The position numbers and the translations under genes were made by a program. 64,000 bases of DNA from Paenibacillus albicereus (lineage in GTDB: Bacteria; Bacillota; Bacilli; Paenibacillales; Paenibacillaceae): assembly GCF_012676905.1 (NCBI RefSeq), contig NZ_CP051428.1, positions 1,946,001 to 2,010,000 on the forward strand, read 5' to 3'. The notes beneath the pieces were generated by a model. The model searched no databases. It worked only from the letters and a program-made list of their open reading frames with translations, and was not told where the DNA came from. This document shows positions 1 to 9,200 of the stretch, in pieces (within the stretch, counting starts at the first letter, position 1; every line of letters begins with the position of its first letter).

Positions 1-1
1 C

Positions 2-100
2 AGCGACGAGGAGGCCGGCACCGCGCTGACGGTGCGGCTGCCGCTCCGGCAGCCGCCGCAGGGCGCATCGGGCGTGCCGGACGGGCATCCGCCAGCTTGA
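2..100 (+). CDS. C-terminal end of a sensor histidine kinase (partial)
   Basis: The window opens inside a gene whose last 32 codons are read before a TGA. The residues GTALTVRLPL match the end of the HATPase_c fold, where a G-T-x-hydrophobic-x-V-x-LP-L strand closes the ATP-binding domain of two-component sensor kinases. Nothing upstream is visible, so the sensor domains and partner regulator are unknown. The call rests on this short motif and could be wrong. Confidence 0.5.
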   Translation, partial: SDEEAGTALTVRLPLRQPPQGASGVPDGHPPA

Positions 101-116
101 ACCGACTCTAGCAATC

Positions 117-167
117 CGCTAAGATGAAGGTACGTTCGGCAGCCCGGATTCATATGCTGTCTTAGCG
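117..167. repeat. Inverted repeat upstream of the glutamate racemase gene
   Basis: CGCTAAGA at 117-124 is repeated as its exact reverse complement TCTTAGCG at 160-167. The stem can be extended inward with TGAA/TTCA after a bulge. It lies 35 bases before the racemase start. It may be an RNA stem in the leader or a protein-binding site; no T-run follows, so it is not an ordinary terminator. Confidence 0.4.
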
Positions 168-201
168 AATAGCTGACGTCAATTCGTTCAAGGAAAGCGG
201 T

Positions 202-1017
202 GTGTACGTGCAAAGACCGATAGCCATCCTGGATTCCGGAGTGGGGGGCCTGACTGTCGTGCGCGAGGTGATGCGGCAGCTGCCCCGCGAGAAGGTCATC
301 TACTTCGGAGATACCGCACGGACGCCCTATGGACCGAGACCTGCGGAAGAAGTGGTCCGGTTCACGGATGAAATCGTAACCTATCTGATGCAGTTCAAGC
401 CTAAAATGATCATCATCGCCTGCAACACGGCGACAGCGGTCGCGCTGGAGCATATCCGCAGCCGCGTCGACATCCCGGTCGTAGGCGTCATCAATCCCGG
501 CTCGCGCGCGGCGATCAAAAGCACCAAATCCGGCATCGTCGGCATCATCGGCACGATCGGCACGGTGCGCAGCCAGGCGTACGAGGAGGCGCTGAAGCGC
601 CTCAACCCGAACATCCATGTGGCCAGCCTGGCTTGCCCGCTGTTCGTGCCGCTCGTCGAGCAGGGCAACTTCCGTTCCGAGCAGACGTTCGAGACGATCC
701 GCAGCTCGCTGGAGCCGCTCAAGGAAATTCCGCTCGATACGCTCATCCTCGGCTGCACCCACTATCCGTTCCTTGCCGACACGATCGGCGAGGTGATGGG
801 GCCGGGCGTGAAGCTCATCAGCTCCGACAGCGAGACGGCGCGGGAGATGAGCGCGATCCTGCAGGAGACCGGCAAGCTGGCCGCGCAGCCGGAGCTGCCG
901 GTGCATCAGTTCTTTTGCAGCGGCGATCCCCGCCTGTTCAAGCGCATCGCCCAGCAGTGGCTCGGCGAGCAGATCGAGCTGACGCCGGTCGTCTGGCAGA
1001 TTCCGCAGATCGGCTAA
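202..1017 (+). CDS. murI: Glutamate racemase
   Basis: Cytoplasmic, cofactor-independent racemase that converts L-glutamate to D-glutamate for peptidoglycan synthesis. The 271-residue protein has the Asp/Glu racemase fold. It shows the N-terminal substrate motif LDSGVGG (10-16) and the two catalytic cysteines, Cys74 in ACNTA and Cys185 in GCTHYP. Length is typical of Bacillales RacE/MurI. Translation starts at GTG 202 behind AGGAAAG; a second in-frame GTG at 208 is a less well spaced alternative. It is followed by a strong hairpin and a peptidase gene in the same direction. Confidence 0.95.
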   Translation: MYVQRPIAILDSGVGGLTVVREVMRQLPREKVIYFGDTARTPYGPRPAEEVVRFTDEIVTYLMQFKPKMIIIACNTATAVALEHIRSRVDIPVVGVINPGSRAAIKSTKSGIVGIIGTIGTVRSQAYEEALKRLNPNIHVASLACPLFVPLVEQGNFRSEQTFETIRSSLEPLKEIPLDTLILGCTHYPFLADTIGEVMGPGVKLISSDSETAREMSAILQETGKLAAQPELPVHQFFCSGDPRLFKRIAQQWLGEQIELTPVVWQIPQIG

Positions 1018-1024
1018 GCGCTGT

Positions 1025-1047
1025 CCCCGTCCGCGCCGCGGACGGGG
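1025..1047. other. Perfect GC-rich hairpin between murI and the peptidase gene
   Basis: Ten base pairs (1025-1034 with 1038-1047) close a 3-base loop seven bases after the murI stop codon. There is no following T-run, so it is more likely a 3' mRNA stabiliser or partial attenuator than an intrinsic terminator. Confidence 0.5.
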
Positions 1048-1106
1048 ATAGCTGCGTTTGCGGCCGCATATACATCTTCCATCGAGATCGGAGGAGGCGA
1101 GCGCGA

Positions 1107-2003
1107 ATGGCGAGCGGCAGAGCGATCGTACGGCCGCGGCCGTACGGCCCGGCGGAGCTGGAAGAGGATCTGGAAGCGCTGCAGCGGCGCTATCCGGAGC
1201 TGCAGCGCCAGCCGGCGGGCGCGAGCGTCATGGGCAAGCGGCTGGAGCTGCTGCGGATCGGCCGAGGCCATCGGCATGTGCATCTCAACGCTTCGTTCCA
1301 TGCGAACGAGTGGATCACCAGCCTGGCGCTCATGCGATGGGTCGAGGAGCTGCTGGAGCAGCGCTCGGCGGGCCGCGACCCGGCGGACGGGCTGTCGCTC
1401 TGGCTGCTGCCGATGGTCAATCCGGACGGCGTGGAGCTCGCGCTGGGCGGCTTGCCGGAGGGGCATCCGTACGGGCGCCAGCTGCTGGAGTGGAACGGGG
1501 GCAGCGCCGACTTCAGCGGGTGGAAGGCCAACATCCGCGGCGTCGATCTGAACGACCAGTTCCCGGCCCACTGGGAGGAGGAGCGCAGGCGGCGGGGCCA
1601 GGAAGGACCGGGGCCGCGCGACTATCCGGGCGAAAGCCCGCTCAGCGAGCCGGAGGCGCGCGCGGCGGCGGCGTTGACGGAGCGGGAGTCGTTCGATGTC
1701 GTCGCGGCCCTGCACACGCAAGGCGAGGAGATTTATTGGAACTATCGCGGCTTGGAGCCGGCATGCGCCAGGGGCATGGCCGAGTGTCTTGCCCTCGCCG
1801 CGGGTTATGCGGCTGTCGAGCTGGCCGACAGCGACGCCGGCTACAAGGACTGGTTCATCCAGCGGTTCCGCCGGCCGGGCTTCACGATCGAGCTCGGCTG
1901 GGGCGTGAACCCGCTGCCGCTGGAGCAGCAGGAGGACATTCTCGCCCGGCTGCGTCCGCTGCTGGAGGAGCTGCTGCGGCTGGCGCGCGAGGACCAGGCC
2001 TGA
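1107..2003 (+). CDS. M14-family zinc carboxypeptidase, probable gamma-D-glutamyl-diamino acid peptidase
   Basis: A 298-residue metallopeptidase of the carboxypeptidase A/M14 fold. Zinc ligands are visible as His65 and Glu68 in HANEW and His203 in ALHTQGEE. The catalytic glutamate is Glu262 in TIELGWG, and MVNPDG (103-108) is the conserved M14 substrate-region motif. Members of this subgroup trim gamma-D-Glu-diaminopimelate bonds in cell-wall peptides, which fits its position just after glutamate racemase. No signal peptide or LysM domain is present, so it probably acts on imported or recycled muropeptides in the cytoplasm. ATG 1107 is chosen because GGAGG lies about eight bases upstream; the frame stays open further upstream, out of frame inside murI. 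Confidence 0.8.
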   Translation: MASGRAIVRPRPYGPAELEEDLEALQRRYPELQRQPAGASVMGKRLELLRIGRGHRHVHLNASFHANEWITSLALMRWVEELLEQRSAGRDPADGLSLWLLPMVNPDGVELALGGLPEGHPYGRQLLEWNGGSADFSGWKANIRGVDLNDQFPAHWEEERRRRGQEGPGPRDYPGESPLSEPEARAAAALTERESFDVVAALHTQGEEIYWNYRGLEPACARGMAECLALAAGYAAVELADSDAGYKDWFIQRFRRPGFTIELGWGVNPLPLEQQEDILARLRPLLEELLRLAREDQA

Positions 2004-2013
2004 GAGGACGGGA

Positions 2014-2049
2014 CCCGCAGGGAGACGCGAGCCTGCGGGCTCTTTTTTT
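2014..2049 (+). terminator. Rho-independent terminator after the M14 peptidase
   Basis: CCCGCAGG (2014-2021) pairs with CCTGCGGG (2032-2039) and is followed by CTC and seven T residues. Confidence 0.85.
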
Positions 2050-2142
2050 GTGGGCGCAACCGCAGGGAATCTCTGTTCGTATAAAAATAGGCCGGTTTAA
2101 AAGCAAGCTTGGCCGGCGAAGCTGAACCGAGGAGGAATGACG

Positions 2143-2376
2143 ATGCGCAAGCTGCTCTCGCTTCGCCATTGGAAGCATGTATTCGCCCGGATTTTCCGGC
2201 TGCTGCGCTCGCGGGACGTGAAGCCCGTCCATAAGCTGCTGTTCCTGGTGCCCGTCGCGCTGTACTGGGTGCTGCCGGACGTCATGCCGTTCATGCCGAT
2301 CGACGACATCGCCGTCACGATGCTGGCCGCCGAGGGCTTCACCCGCTGGATGGAGGGCAAGTACCCGGCGGGTTGA
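2143..2376 (+). CDS. DUF1232/YkvA-like small membrane protein
   Basis: A 77-residue protein with one clear hydrophobic stretch around VHKLLFLVPVALYWVLPD, followed by the proline and aspartate pattern PFMPIDDIAV. This pattern is characteristic of DUF1232 proteins, small membrane proteins of unknown function. ATG 2143 has ideal spacing (7 bases) from GGAGG; the in-frame ATG at 2137 directly abuts the ribosome binding site. It stands alone between two transcription units. Confidence 0.65.
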   Translation: MRKLLSLRHWKHVFARIFRLLRSRDVKPVHKLLFLVPVALYWVLPDVMPFMPIDDIAVTMLAAEGFTRWMEGKYPAG

Positions 2377-2401
2377 AGTTTCGGCGGGCTTTCTATAAAA
2401 T
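2373..2401 (+). promoter_or_regulatory. Sigma-A-type promoter of the HesB-like gene
   Basis: TTGAAG (2373-2378), a 17-base spacer and TAAAAT (2396-2401) form a good vegetative promoter overlapping the stop codon of the preceding gene. The start codon lies 74 bases downstream. Confidence 0.6.
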
Positions 2402-2475
2402 GATAGAGACAAAAACCGCGAGATTCCCCCGCCTGCCAGGCGGTCGGATGACATAGACCCAAGGAGGACATCCCG

Positions 2476-2778
2476 ATGAACTGCAAGATTACCCGCAATG
2501 CCGCCAAGATCCTCAAGGCAGAGCTGGACAAGCCCGAGCACGAAGGCAAGTTCCTGCGCGTCTACATCACGCATGCGCACGGCGACCATGCGCACTACGG
2601 ACTCGGCATCGACGACCGCAGCGACAAGGACGAGCTCGTCTCCACCGACAAGGAGATCGACGTGCTGCTCGAGAAGGGCGTCGAGCTGCTCGACGGCGTG
2701 AAGGTCGACTACCTGTATTCTCCGGAGGAGGGCTTCGTCGTGACGAATCCCGCCAAGGGCAACCACGGTGACCACTGA
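2476..2778 (+). CDS. HesB/IscA-fold (Fe-S biosynthesis domain) family protein
   Basis: A 100-residue protein starting at ATG behind AAGGAGG. The N-terminal KITRNAAKILKAEL and the C-terminal region ending near GFVVTNP resemble the A-type carrier (HesB-like) fold. The cysteines that bind Fe-S in true A-type carriers are absent; the only cysteine is Cys3. Instead a histidine-rich segment, THAHGDHAHYG, sits near residues 32-42. It therefore belongs to a HesB-like branch of unknown function, possibly metal-binding. It overlaps the next gene by 11 bases, so the two are translationally coupled. Confidence 0.65.
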   Translation: MNCKITRNAAKILKAELDKPEHEGKFLRVYITHAHGDHAHYGLGIDDRSDKDELVSTDKEIDVLLEKGVELLDGVKVDYLYSPEEGFVVTNPAKGNHGDH

Positions 2779-3040
2779 GGCGCTGGAAGCTCCGCTCGGG
2801 ACGGAAGGTCCGGCCTCGCTGAACGACATCCGCATTTGCGACAAATGCAAGTTCACCCGCGTCAAGACGCTGCTGCCCAAGCTGCAGAAGCTGGACCCGG
2901 AGGCGGACATCAAGGTCGGCTGCAAGTCGTACTGCGGCCCATGCGGCAAGCGGGCGTTCGTCTTCATCAACGGCCGCTACGTGACCGCTCCGACCGAGGA
3001 CGAGGTGCTCGAGAAGGTCAAGCCCCATGTCAAAAAATAA
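2768..3040 (+). CDS. DUF1450/YuzB-like cysteine protein
   Basis: A 90-residue protein starting at GTG 2768, inside the end of the HesB-like gene. It carries CDKC near residue 24 and SYCGPCG near residue 54, followed by FVFINGRYVTAPTEDE, the typical C-terminal part of DUF1450 proteins. The fold is thioredoxin-like with a possible [2Fe-2S] or zinc site. Coupling to the HesB-like gene suggests a shared redox or metal-related role; the exact function is unknown. Confidence 0.75.
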   Translation: MTTEALEAPLGTEGPASLNDIRICDKCKFTRVKTLLPKLQKLDPEADIKVGCKSYCGPCGKRAFVFINGRYVTAPTEDEVLEKVKPHVKK

Positions 3041-3095
3041 AACCGGCGCCGCCGGCGGGACGCTTCAGTCCTGCCGGCGGGAGCCGGTTTTTTTC
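3041..3095. terminator. Bidirectional terminator between convergent genes
   Basis: AACCGGC (3041-3047) and a long inner CCGCCGGCGGGA stem pair with their complement and GCCGGTT, followed by eight T residues. The other strand has a T-rich run as well, so it can stop transcription from both sides. Confidence 0.85.
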
Positions 3096-3105
3096 ATTGG
3101 GGGGG

Positions 3106-4242
3106 CTAGCTGCGGGGAGGCAGCGGGCCGAGATATTGGTACAGCTGGCACTCGATGCGGCCGTTGAACAGCTTGCGCTTCTTGTCCGCCGAACGGCCGT
3201 AGCTCTGCTCGAACGTCTTGGACGGGCTGAGGGCGAAGACGGACCAGTCCTTCTTGACGGCGTCGATGAAGCCGAGCTGGCGGATGACCTTGTCCGCTTC
3301 CTTCTCCGTGCCGAGCCGCTCGCCGTAGGGCGGGTTCGTAATGATGCAGCCGTACTTGCCGGCAGGCTGCGCGCGCGCGATCGGCAGCGTCTGCAGCTTG
3401 ATGTCGCGGGCGAAGCCGGCCTTGCGCACGGCCGCCTCGGCCACCTCGATCGCCTCCGGGTCGATGTCGGAGCCGGCGATCTCGAGCGGGACGTCGTCGC
3501 GCACCGCGTCCATCGCCTCCTCGCGGGCAAGTTCCCAGCGGCGCTGGCCCATGATGTCCCAGCTGCTGCTGTTGAACTCCCGACGCAGGCCGGGAGCGAC
3601 GTTCCAGCCGATCATCGCCGCTTCGACGAGGATCGTGCCGGAGCCGCAGAACGGATCGTACAGCGGCCGCGACGGGCTCCAGCGGCTGAGCAGCACCATC
3701 GCCGCGGCCATCGTCTCCTTGAGCGGAGCCTCGGTCACGAGCTTGCGGTAGCCGCGCTTGTGCAGGCTCGCCCCGGTCGTGTCGAGCGTGATGAGCGCGA
3801 CGTCGTTCAGCAGGCTCACCTCGATGACGTAGCGGTCGCCGTCCTCGGCGAACCATTCCGTGCCGTAGCTGTCCTTCATGCGCTCGACGACCGCTTTCTT
3901 GACGATCGACTGGCAGGCGGGCACGCTCGACAGCTGCGACTTCTGGGAGCGGCCGTTCACCGGGAACTCGCCGTTCTCGGGAATCCAGTCCGGCCAGTCG
4001 ACGGCGCGCACGCCCTCGAACAGCTCCTCGAAAGTAAGGGCGGGGAATTCGGCCATCTTGACGAGGACGCGGTCGGACGTGCGCAGCCACAAGTTCGTGC
4101 GCGCGATGTCCTCCAGGCCGCCTTTGAAGGTGACGCGGCCGTTTTCGGTCTTCACCTCGCTGTAGCCGAGGTCCTTGAGCTCCCGGGCGACGACCGCCTC
4201 GAGGCCCATGGGAGAGGTTGCGATCAGTTCTAGCTGTTGCAT
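3106..4242 (-). CDS. THUMP-domain class I methyltransferase, probable 23S rRNA guanine-N2 methyltransferase
   Basis: A 378-residue RNA methyltransferase of the RlmL/YpsC type. The N-terminal region beginning MQQLELIATSPMGLEAVV is a ferredoxin-like plus THUMP RNA-binding module. The C-terminal half is a SAM-binding domain with PLYDPFCGSGTI and the catalytic NPPYGERL motif, which marks amino-group (m2G) methyltransferases. ATG at 4242 is preferred because GGAG lies upstream; the frame is open for a further 19 codons without support. It is transcribed alone, divergent from the O-methyltransferase. Confidence 0.85.
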   Translation of the reverse strand: MQQLELIATSPMGLEAVVARELKDLGYSEVKTENGRVTFKGGLEDIARTNLWLRTSDRVLVKMAEFPALTFEELFEGVRAVDWPDWIPENGEFPVNGRSQKSQLSSVPACQSIVKKAVVERMKDSYGTEWFAEDGDRYVIEVSLLNDVALITLDTTGASLHKRGYRKLVTEAPLKETMAAAMVLLSRWSPSRPLYDPFCGSGTILVEAAMIGWNVAPGLRREFNSSSWDIMGQRRWELAREEAMDAVRDDVPLEIAGSDIDPEAIEVAEAAVRKAGFARDIKLQTLPIARAQPAGKYGCIITNPPYGERLGTEKEADKVIRQLGFIDAVKKDWSVFALSPSKTFEQSYGRSADKKRKLFNGRIECQLYQYLGPLPPRS

Positions 4243-4306
4243 CGGTTTGCGTTCACTCCATATCCGGCCGGGCGTTTGTGTCTCCCGGCCTGTCATCATA
4301 CAATCA

Positions 4307-4336
4307 AGTATAGGCGATCGTACCGATCCAGCACAA
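4307..4336 (-). promoter_or_regulatory. Promoter of the rRNA methyltransferase gene
   Basis: On the minus strand TTGTGC (4336-4331) and TATACT (4312-4307) are separated by 18 bases, about 65 bases before the start codon. Confidence 0.5.
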
Positions 4337-4358
4337 CGAGGAAGGCAGGAACCGAAGA

Positions 4359-5012
4359 ATGAAGGAACGTTTGCTTGGACCTGAAGAGATGGAGCGCTAC
4401 ATCGAGGAGCTGTTTCCGCCCGATCCCGATCTGCGGCGGGTGCTGGAGGGCATCCGCGAGCGCGGCATGCCGGAAATTTCCGTGCCGACCGGCTACGGCC
4501 GGCTGCTGACGCTGCTCGTCGCGATGAGCGGCGCCCGGCAGGTGCTGGAGATCGGCGCCCTCGGCGGCTACAGCGGCATCTGCCTGGCGCGCGGGCTTGG
4601 CCCGCAAGGAAGGCTGACGTCGCTGGAGCTACTCCCGGAGTACGCGGAGCTGGCGGCCGCGCAGCTGGAGGCGGCCGGATTCGGCGGGCGCACGGAGTAC
4701 CGGGTCGGAGACGCGGGACGCAGCCTCGAGGCGCTCAAGGCGGAAGGACGGCGCTTCGGCTTTTTCTTCATCGATGCGGACAAAGGCGGCTACCCGCGCT
4801 ATCTGGACGCCGCGATCGAGCTGGCGGAGCCGGGCGCGGTCATCGTCGCCGACAATACGCTGCTGCGCGGCCGCGTCGCCGATCCGGCGCGCACCGGCCC
4901 GTCCGTGCTCGCGATGCGGGAGTTCAACCGGCGTCTCGCCGAGGACCCTCGGCTCGCGGGAACGCTGCTGCCCGCCTATGACGGGCTGGCCGTCATGCGC
5001 GTGATCGGCTGA
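4359..5012 (+). CDS. O-methyltransferase, family 3 (YrrM/TrmR- or catechol-OMT-like)
   Basis: A 217-residue SAM-dependent methyltransferase. Motif I is VLEIGALGGYSGICLA; the metal/substrate motifs FIDADKGGY and VADNTLL match the caffeoyl-CoA O-methyltransferase family. Bacillales members include TrmR (YrrM), which methylates 5-hydroxyuridine in tRNA wobble positions, so that is a reasonable candidate role. It is not embedded in the usual yrrM neighbourhood, so a small-molecule substrate is equally possible. The start is ATG 4359, with a weak purine-rich site upstream. Confidence 0.75.
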   Translation: MKERLLGPEEMERYIEELFPPDPDLRRVLEGIRERGMPEISVPTGYGRLLTLLVAMSGARQVLEIGALGGYSGICLARGLGPQGRLTSLELLPEYAELAAAQLEAAGFGGRTEYRVGDAGRSLEALKAEGRRFGFFFIDADKGGYPRYLDAAIELAEPGAVIVADNTLLRGRVADPARTGPSVLAMREFNRRLAEDPRLAGTLLPAYDGLAVMRVIG

Positions 5013-5027
5013 GCGAAGCGCAGCCGA

Positions 5028-6101
5028 TCACGTGCTCGCGCGCAGGACGAGCTCCGGCACGAGTCCGACGCGCTCGACCGGGGCGGCCGGCCGCGCGCTG
5101 CGGCGCTCGAGCGCCTCGACGGCGCGCTGGCCGAGCTGCTCCTTGCCGAGATCCATCGTCGTCAGCGGCGGCCGCGTCCACGCGGAGCCTTCGATATTGT
5201 CGATGCCGGCGACGCGGCAGCGGCCCGGGACGTCGATGCCCCGCTGCTGCAGCAGCTTGAGCAGCTCGGCGGCGATGTCGTCGTTGGCGCAGATGAACGC
5301 GTCGGGCAGCTCCTCCGCGCGGATGCGCGCGACGCGCGCCTGCAGCGCCTCGATCCATTCGCGCGAGTACGGGATCGTCCAGCGGCGCAGCTCGCCGTCC
5401 TTGCGCTGGGCGAACGTCTGCTCCAGCGCCGAGCGGCAGCCGAGCCAGCGCTCGCGAAAGCTCACCGAGAAGCGGTCGCTGCCGACGAACACGAAGCTGC
5501 GGCAGCCTTTGTCGAGCAGCAGCCCGCTGATCATGCGCGCCGCGGCGATGTTGTCGTTGGCCACGCTGTCGAGTCCCGAAAACGGCTCCTGGTGGTCGAC
5601 GAGCACGACGGGGACGCCGATGCGTTTCATAGCGGCAAGCTGCTTGAGCGGAAACGCGCCGACCGCGAGCCCGCCGACGCAGCGCGTCCGGTCGAGATAC
5701 GGCGGCAGGATGTCGGCCGCCTGGCCGTCGTCAAACGGCGCGAGCACGACGGCGCCCCAGCCATGCTCGCGGCAAGCCTCCTGGATGCCGCCGAGCACGC
5801 GCTGCCAGTACATCGGCTCCTCTTGATGGATGCGGGACATCCAGACGACGACGTAGCGGCCGTCGGCCTCGGCCTGGCCTTGGGCGGCCGGGCGGGCGTG
5901 CGCCGGATCGAAGCCGTTCGCCCCGAGCGCGGCTCGCGCGGAAGGCGCCTCGTAGCCCATCGCGCGGGCGGTTTCCATGACCCGCTGGCGGGTCGCCTCG
6001 CTGACGCCCCCCTTGCCGGCGAGCGCTTGGGATACCGTATATTTGGATACGTGCAGCCGGTCAGCGATCTGCTGCATCGTCACTTTTCCCCCTCTTGACA
6101 T
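5028..6101 (-). CDS. LacI-family transcriptional regulator
   Basis: A 357-residue repressor with an N-terminal helix-turn-helix (TMQQIADRLHVSKYTVSQAL) and hinge, then a periplasmic-binding-protein-like effector domain. It is divergent from the large glycoside hydrolase gene at 6209, and inverted repeats lie in the space between, so it most likely represses that gene and itself until a sugar binds. Start choice is uncertain: ATG 6101 is used here; GTG 6113, GTG 6083 (behind GAGGGGG) and ATG 6077 are alternatives that do not remove the HTH core. Confidence 0.85.
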   Translation of the reverse strand: MSRGGKVTMQQIADRLHVSKYTVSQALAGKGGVSEATRQRVMETARAMGYEAPSARAALGANGFDPAHARPAAQGQAEADGRYVVVWMSRIHQEEPMYWQRVLGGIQEACREHGWGAVVLAPFDDGQAADILPPYLDRTRCVGGLAVGAFPLKQLAAMKRIGVPVVLVDHQEPFSGLDSVANDNIAAARMISGLLLDKGCRSFVFVGSDRFSVSFRERWLGCRSALEQTFAQRKDGELRRWTIPYSREWIEALQARVARIRAEELPDAFICANDDIAAELLKLLQQRGIDVPGRCRVAGIDNIEGSAWTRPPLTTMDLGKEQLGQRAVEALERRSARPAAPVERVGLVPELVLRAST

Positions 6102-6118
6102 CGAACCACGCACCCTCT

Positions 6119-6185
6119 AAAGTTTGGTTGAAATTCGGATGCTTTTAGCCTAACAAACCTAACGAATTCAAGCAAGCCAAACTTT
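6119..6185. promoter_or_regulatory. Divergent control region with inverted repeat, putative LacI operator
   Basis: AAAGTTTGGTTG (6119-6130) and its near-perfect inverted copy CAAGCCAAACTTT (6173-6185) flank the short space between the regulator and the hydrolase. The repeat centres are about 55 bases apart, a distance compatible with binding of a tetramer or two dimers. The assignment to this regulator is inferred from position. Confidence 0.45.
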
Positions 6186-6208
6186 TGCATAGAGAGGAAG
6201 ATGGGTTC

Positions 6209-9200
6209 ATGGCGACATGGCTGGCATTTTACGATGGAGGCTTCCCCTTTCCGGGAGTCCGTCCGGAGCAGGAGCAGCTCGGCGCGCTGAGCGGGTCCTT
6301 GACGGGAGCGGGCGAGCTGGCGGAACGTCTGGACCGGGAGCGGCCGGACGCGCTGCTGATGCTTCACGGACCTTATTTCCCCAAGGCCGCGTGGCCGGCG
6401 ATCCTGAGCCATCTGCAGCGCGGCGGCGGCCTCGTGACGATCGGCGGCATTCCGCTGCGCATTCCGGTCTCCGGCGACGGCCAAGGCTGGAAAGAAGAGC
6501 TGGAGCAGACGAACTACCATCAGGCGATCGGCATCCACGAAGCGCTGCGCGCCGATACGTCCAAGGTCGTCCGCTGGAAAGCCTCGTCCGCGATCCCGCT
6601 GCTGGCGGGAGCGGAAGAGCTGTTCGACGGAGCGCCGACCTACGGCCTCGCGCTGCATGTGACCCGCAAGCATGACCATCCCGGCGAGAACGGCTCCGGC
6701 GGTCCGATGGACGCCAACATCTACCCGCTGCTGACAGGGGAGGACAAGGACGGCCGCGAGCGCTGCGCGCCGGTCGTGCTGCTCGAGAACACGAAGGGAG
6801 ACTTTGCCGGCGGACGCTGGATCTTCGCCTGCCGCGAGGCTGGCGCCGGATTCTGGGCGGACGGCCGGGGCGCCGAGGCGCTGGCCGTCTGGGGCGGCTA
6901 TGCCGCGCGCGGCGTGACGGAGTGGTGGCTGAAGCCGAACTATGCCTGCTACGAGCCGGGCGAGAAGCCGGTGCTGACGTTCCAGCGCCAGCGTCTGAGC
7001 GAGCGCGCCGACGGCGCCTGGCAGGTCCGCTACGAAGTGAGCCGCGAGTCCGCCGGAGAGCGCGAAATTGTCGCCGGCGGCGAGCTGGAGCTGACCTCGG
7101 GCGAGCTGGCCGATTATGAGCGCGTCGCGCTGCCGATAGCGGCGGAGCCGGGCTTCTACCGGGTCGAGGCCGAGCTGACGGCAGCCGGCAGCGGCGAGCG
7201 GCGGCGGCTCGTCCAGGGCTTCTGGGGACGGGACGATGCGCTGCTGCGAGAGGGCGGCATGCTCCAGGCCAACCGCGATTATTTCGTGAAGGATGGCCGC
7301 CCGCTGCCGATCGTCGGCATGACGTACATGACGAGCGACGTCGCCCGCAAGTACTTGCATCTGCCGAACGCGGCCGTCTGGGATCGCGACATGGCGCAGA
7401 TGGCGAACGCCGGCATCAACTTGATCCGCACGGGCTTGTGGACGGCGCTGCGCAAGATGGCGTTCGTCGACGGCCATGTCAGCGAGGAGATGCTGCGCGC
7501 GGTCGACGCGCTCATCCTGACGGCGAAGCGCCACGGCCTCGAGCTCGTGTTCAACTTCTTCGCGTTCACGCCGGAGCTGTGGGAAGGGGAGAACCCCTAC
7601 CTCGATCCGCGCAGCGTCGAGGCGCAGAAGCGCTTCCTGACGGCGGTCGTCTCCCGGCACAAGGACAGCGCGCACGTGCACTGGGACCTCATCAACGAGC
7701 CGACGATGTTCAATCCGGCGAAGCTGTGGAACGCGGCCAGCACGCTGCGCGACCGCTTCGAGATCGCCGCGTACCGCCAGTGGCTGCGGGAGCGCCACGT
7801 CGACATCGAACGCCTGCAGGAACGGTGGAACATGTCGCCGCTCGACCTGCCGTCGTTCGACAGCATCCTGCCTCCGCTGCCGGAGGACATCGGCTTCTCC
7901 ACGACGGAGCTGGTCGAGAAGCGCAGCGGCCAGTGGCTCGACTACCTGCTGTTCTCGCAGGACATGCACAACCGCTGGGCGGCGGAGCTGCGCGCGGCGA
8001 TCCAGGCGGTGCAGCCGAAGCAGCTCGTGACGGTCGGCCAGGACGAAGGCCTGCAGGCGCAGCGTCCGTCTCCGCTGTTCTACGAGCAGGCCGTCGACTA
8101 CACGACGGTGCACTCTTGGTGGAAGAACGACCAGCTCGTGCTGGACGGCATCTTCGCCAAGACGCCGAACAAGCCGAACGTCATCCAGGAGACGGGGATC
8201 ATGTACGTCGAGACGCCGGACGGCTTCGCCAAGCGCACGGAGGAGGAGCTGCGCGCGATCCTCGAGCGCAAGTACGCCTACGCCTTCTCCACCGGCGGAG
8301 CGGGCGCGGTCCAGTGGATCTGGAACATCAACTTCTACATGCACAACGTGAACGAGTCGCATATCGGCGCGCTGCGCGCCGACGGCACGGAGAAGCCGGA
8401 AGCGGACGTCTCGTACGACTTCGGGCGCTTCATCCGCGAATGCGGCCATCTGTTCGAGGATCGCAGGCTGGAGGAGGTCGCCGTCGTCTATCCGTACAGC
8501 AGCGACTTCTCGAACCGCTCCAGCGTCGAGGAAAGCACGTCGCGCCTGGCGCGCTCGCTGGCGCATCGGATGAACGTCCCGTTCCGCTCGCTCGGCGAGT
8601 ACAGCCTGGATATCCTGAGCGATCCGTCGTACGAATCGCCGAAGCTCATCCTGCTGCCGTCCGCGCACGCGCTGAGCGACGAGGCGTTCGCCGCGCTGAC
8701 GCAGTGGGCGGGGCGGACAGGCGGCACGCTGCTTGTCACCGGTCCGCTCTCGCTCGATGCCTACTGGCATCGTTCCGGCCGCGCCCATGGGCTGATCGGG
8801 GCGACCGCCGTCGGCAACGTCCGCCGCGAGGAGGCGCTGGAGCTGGACGGCGAGCTGCTGGCGGTCGGCTTCGGCGGCGATGGCATCGCGCGCCTGAGCA
8901 AGGAGTCGCCGCTCGGCGAGGACGGCAAGCCGGCCGCAGCGGCCAAGCTGCACGAGATCGCGCTCGGCAAGGGACGCCTGCTCTGGTGCCCGCTGCCGCT
9001 GGAGCTGGCCGAGAGCTGGATGCCGCTCGAGGCGGTCTACGACATCGCGCTGGAGGCGGCCGGAGTGGAGGCGGAGCTGCGCTGGGAGCAGGGCGGCGAG
9101 CTGGCCGGCGTCTACGGCCGCAAGCTTCAGTTCAAGGACGGAGCCGTATTCATCTTCGTCTCGGAGTATGCGCTTGACGCCGACGTCCGCGTCGTCGATC

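Noticed and set aside
1025-1047. Rho-independent terminator after murI
   Set aside because: The stem is strong but there is no T-run; kept only as a hairpin.
6080-8953. Long minus-strand open frame opposite the glycoside hydrolase
   Set aside because: Shadow of a real gene; no ribosome site, no domain, composition typical of antisense frames in GC-rich DNA.
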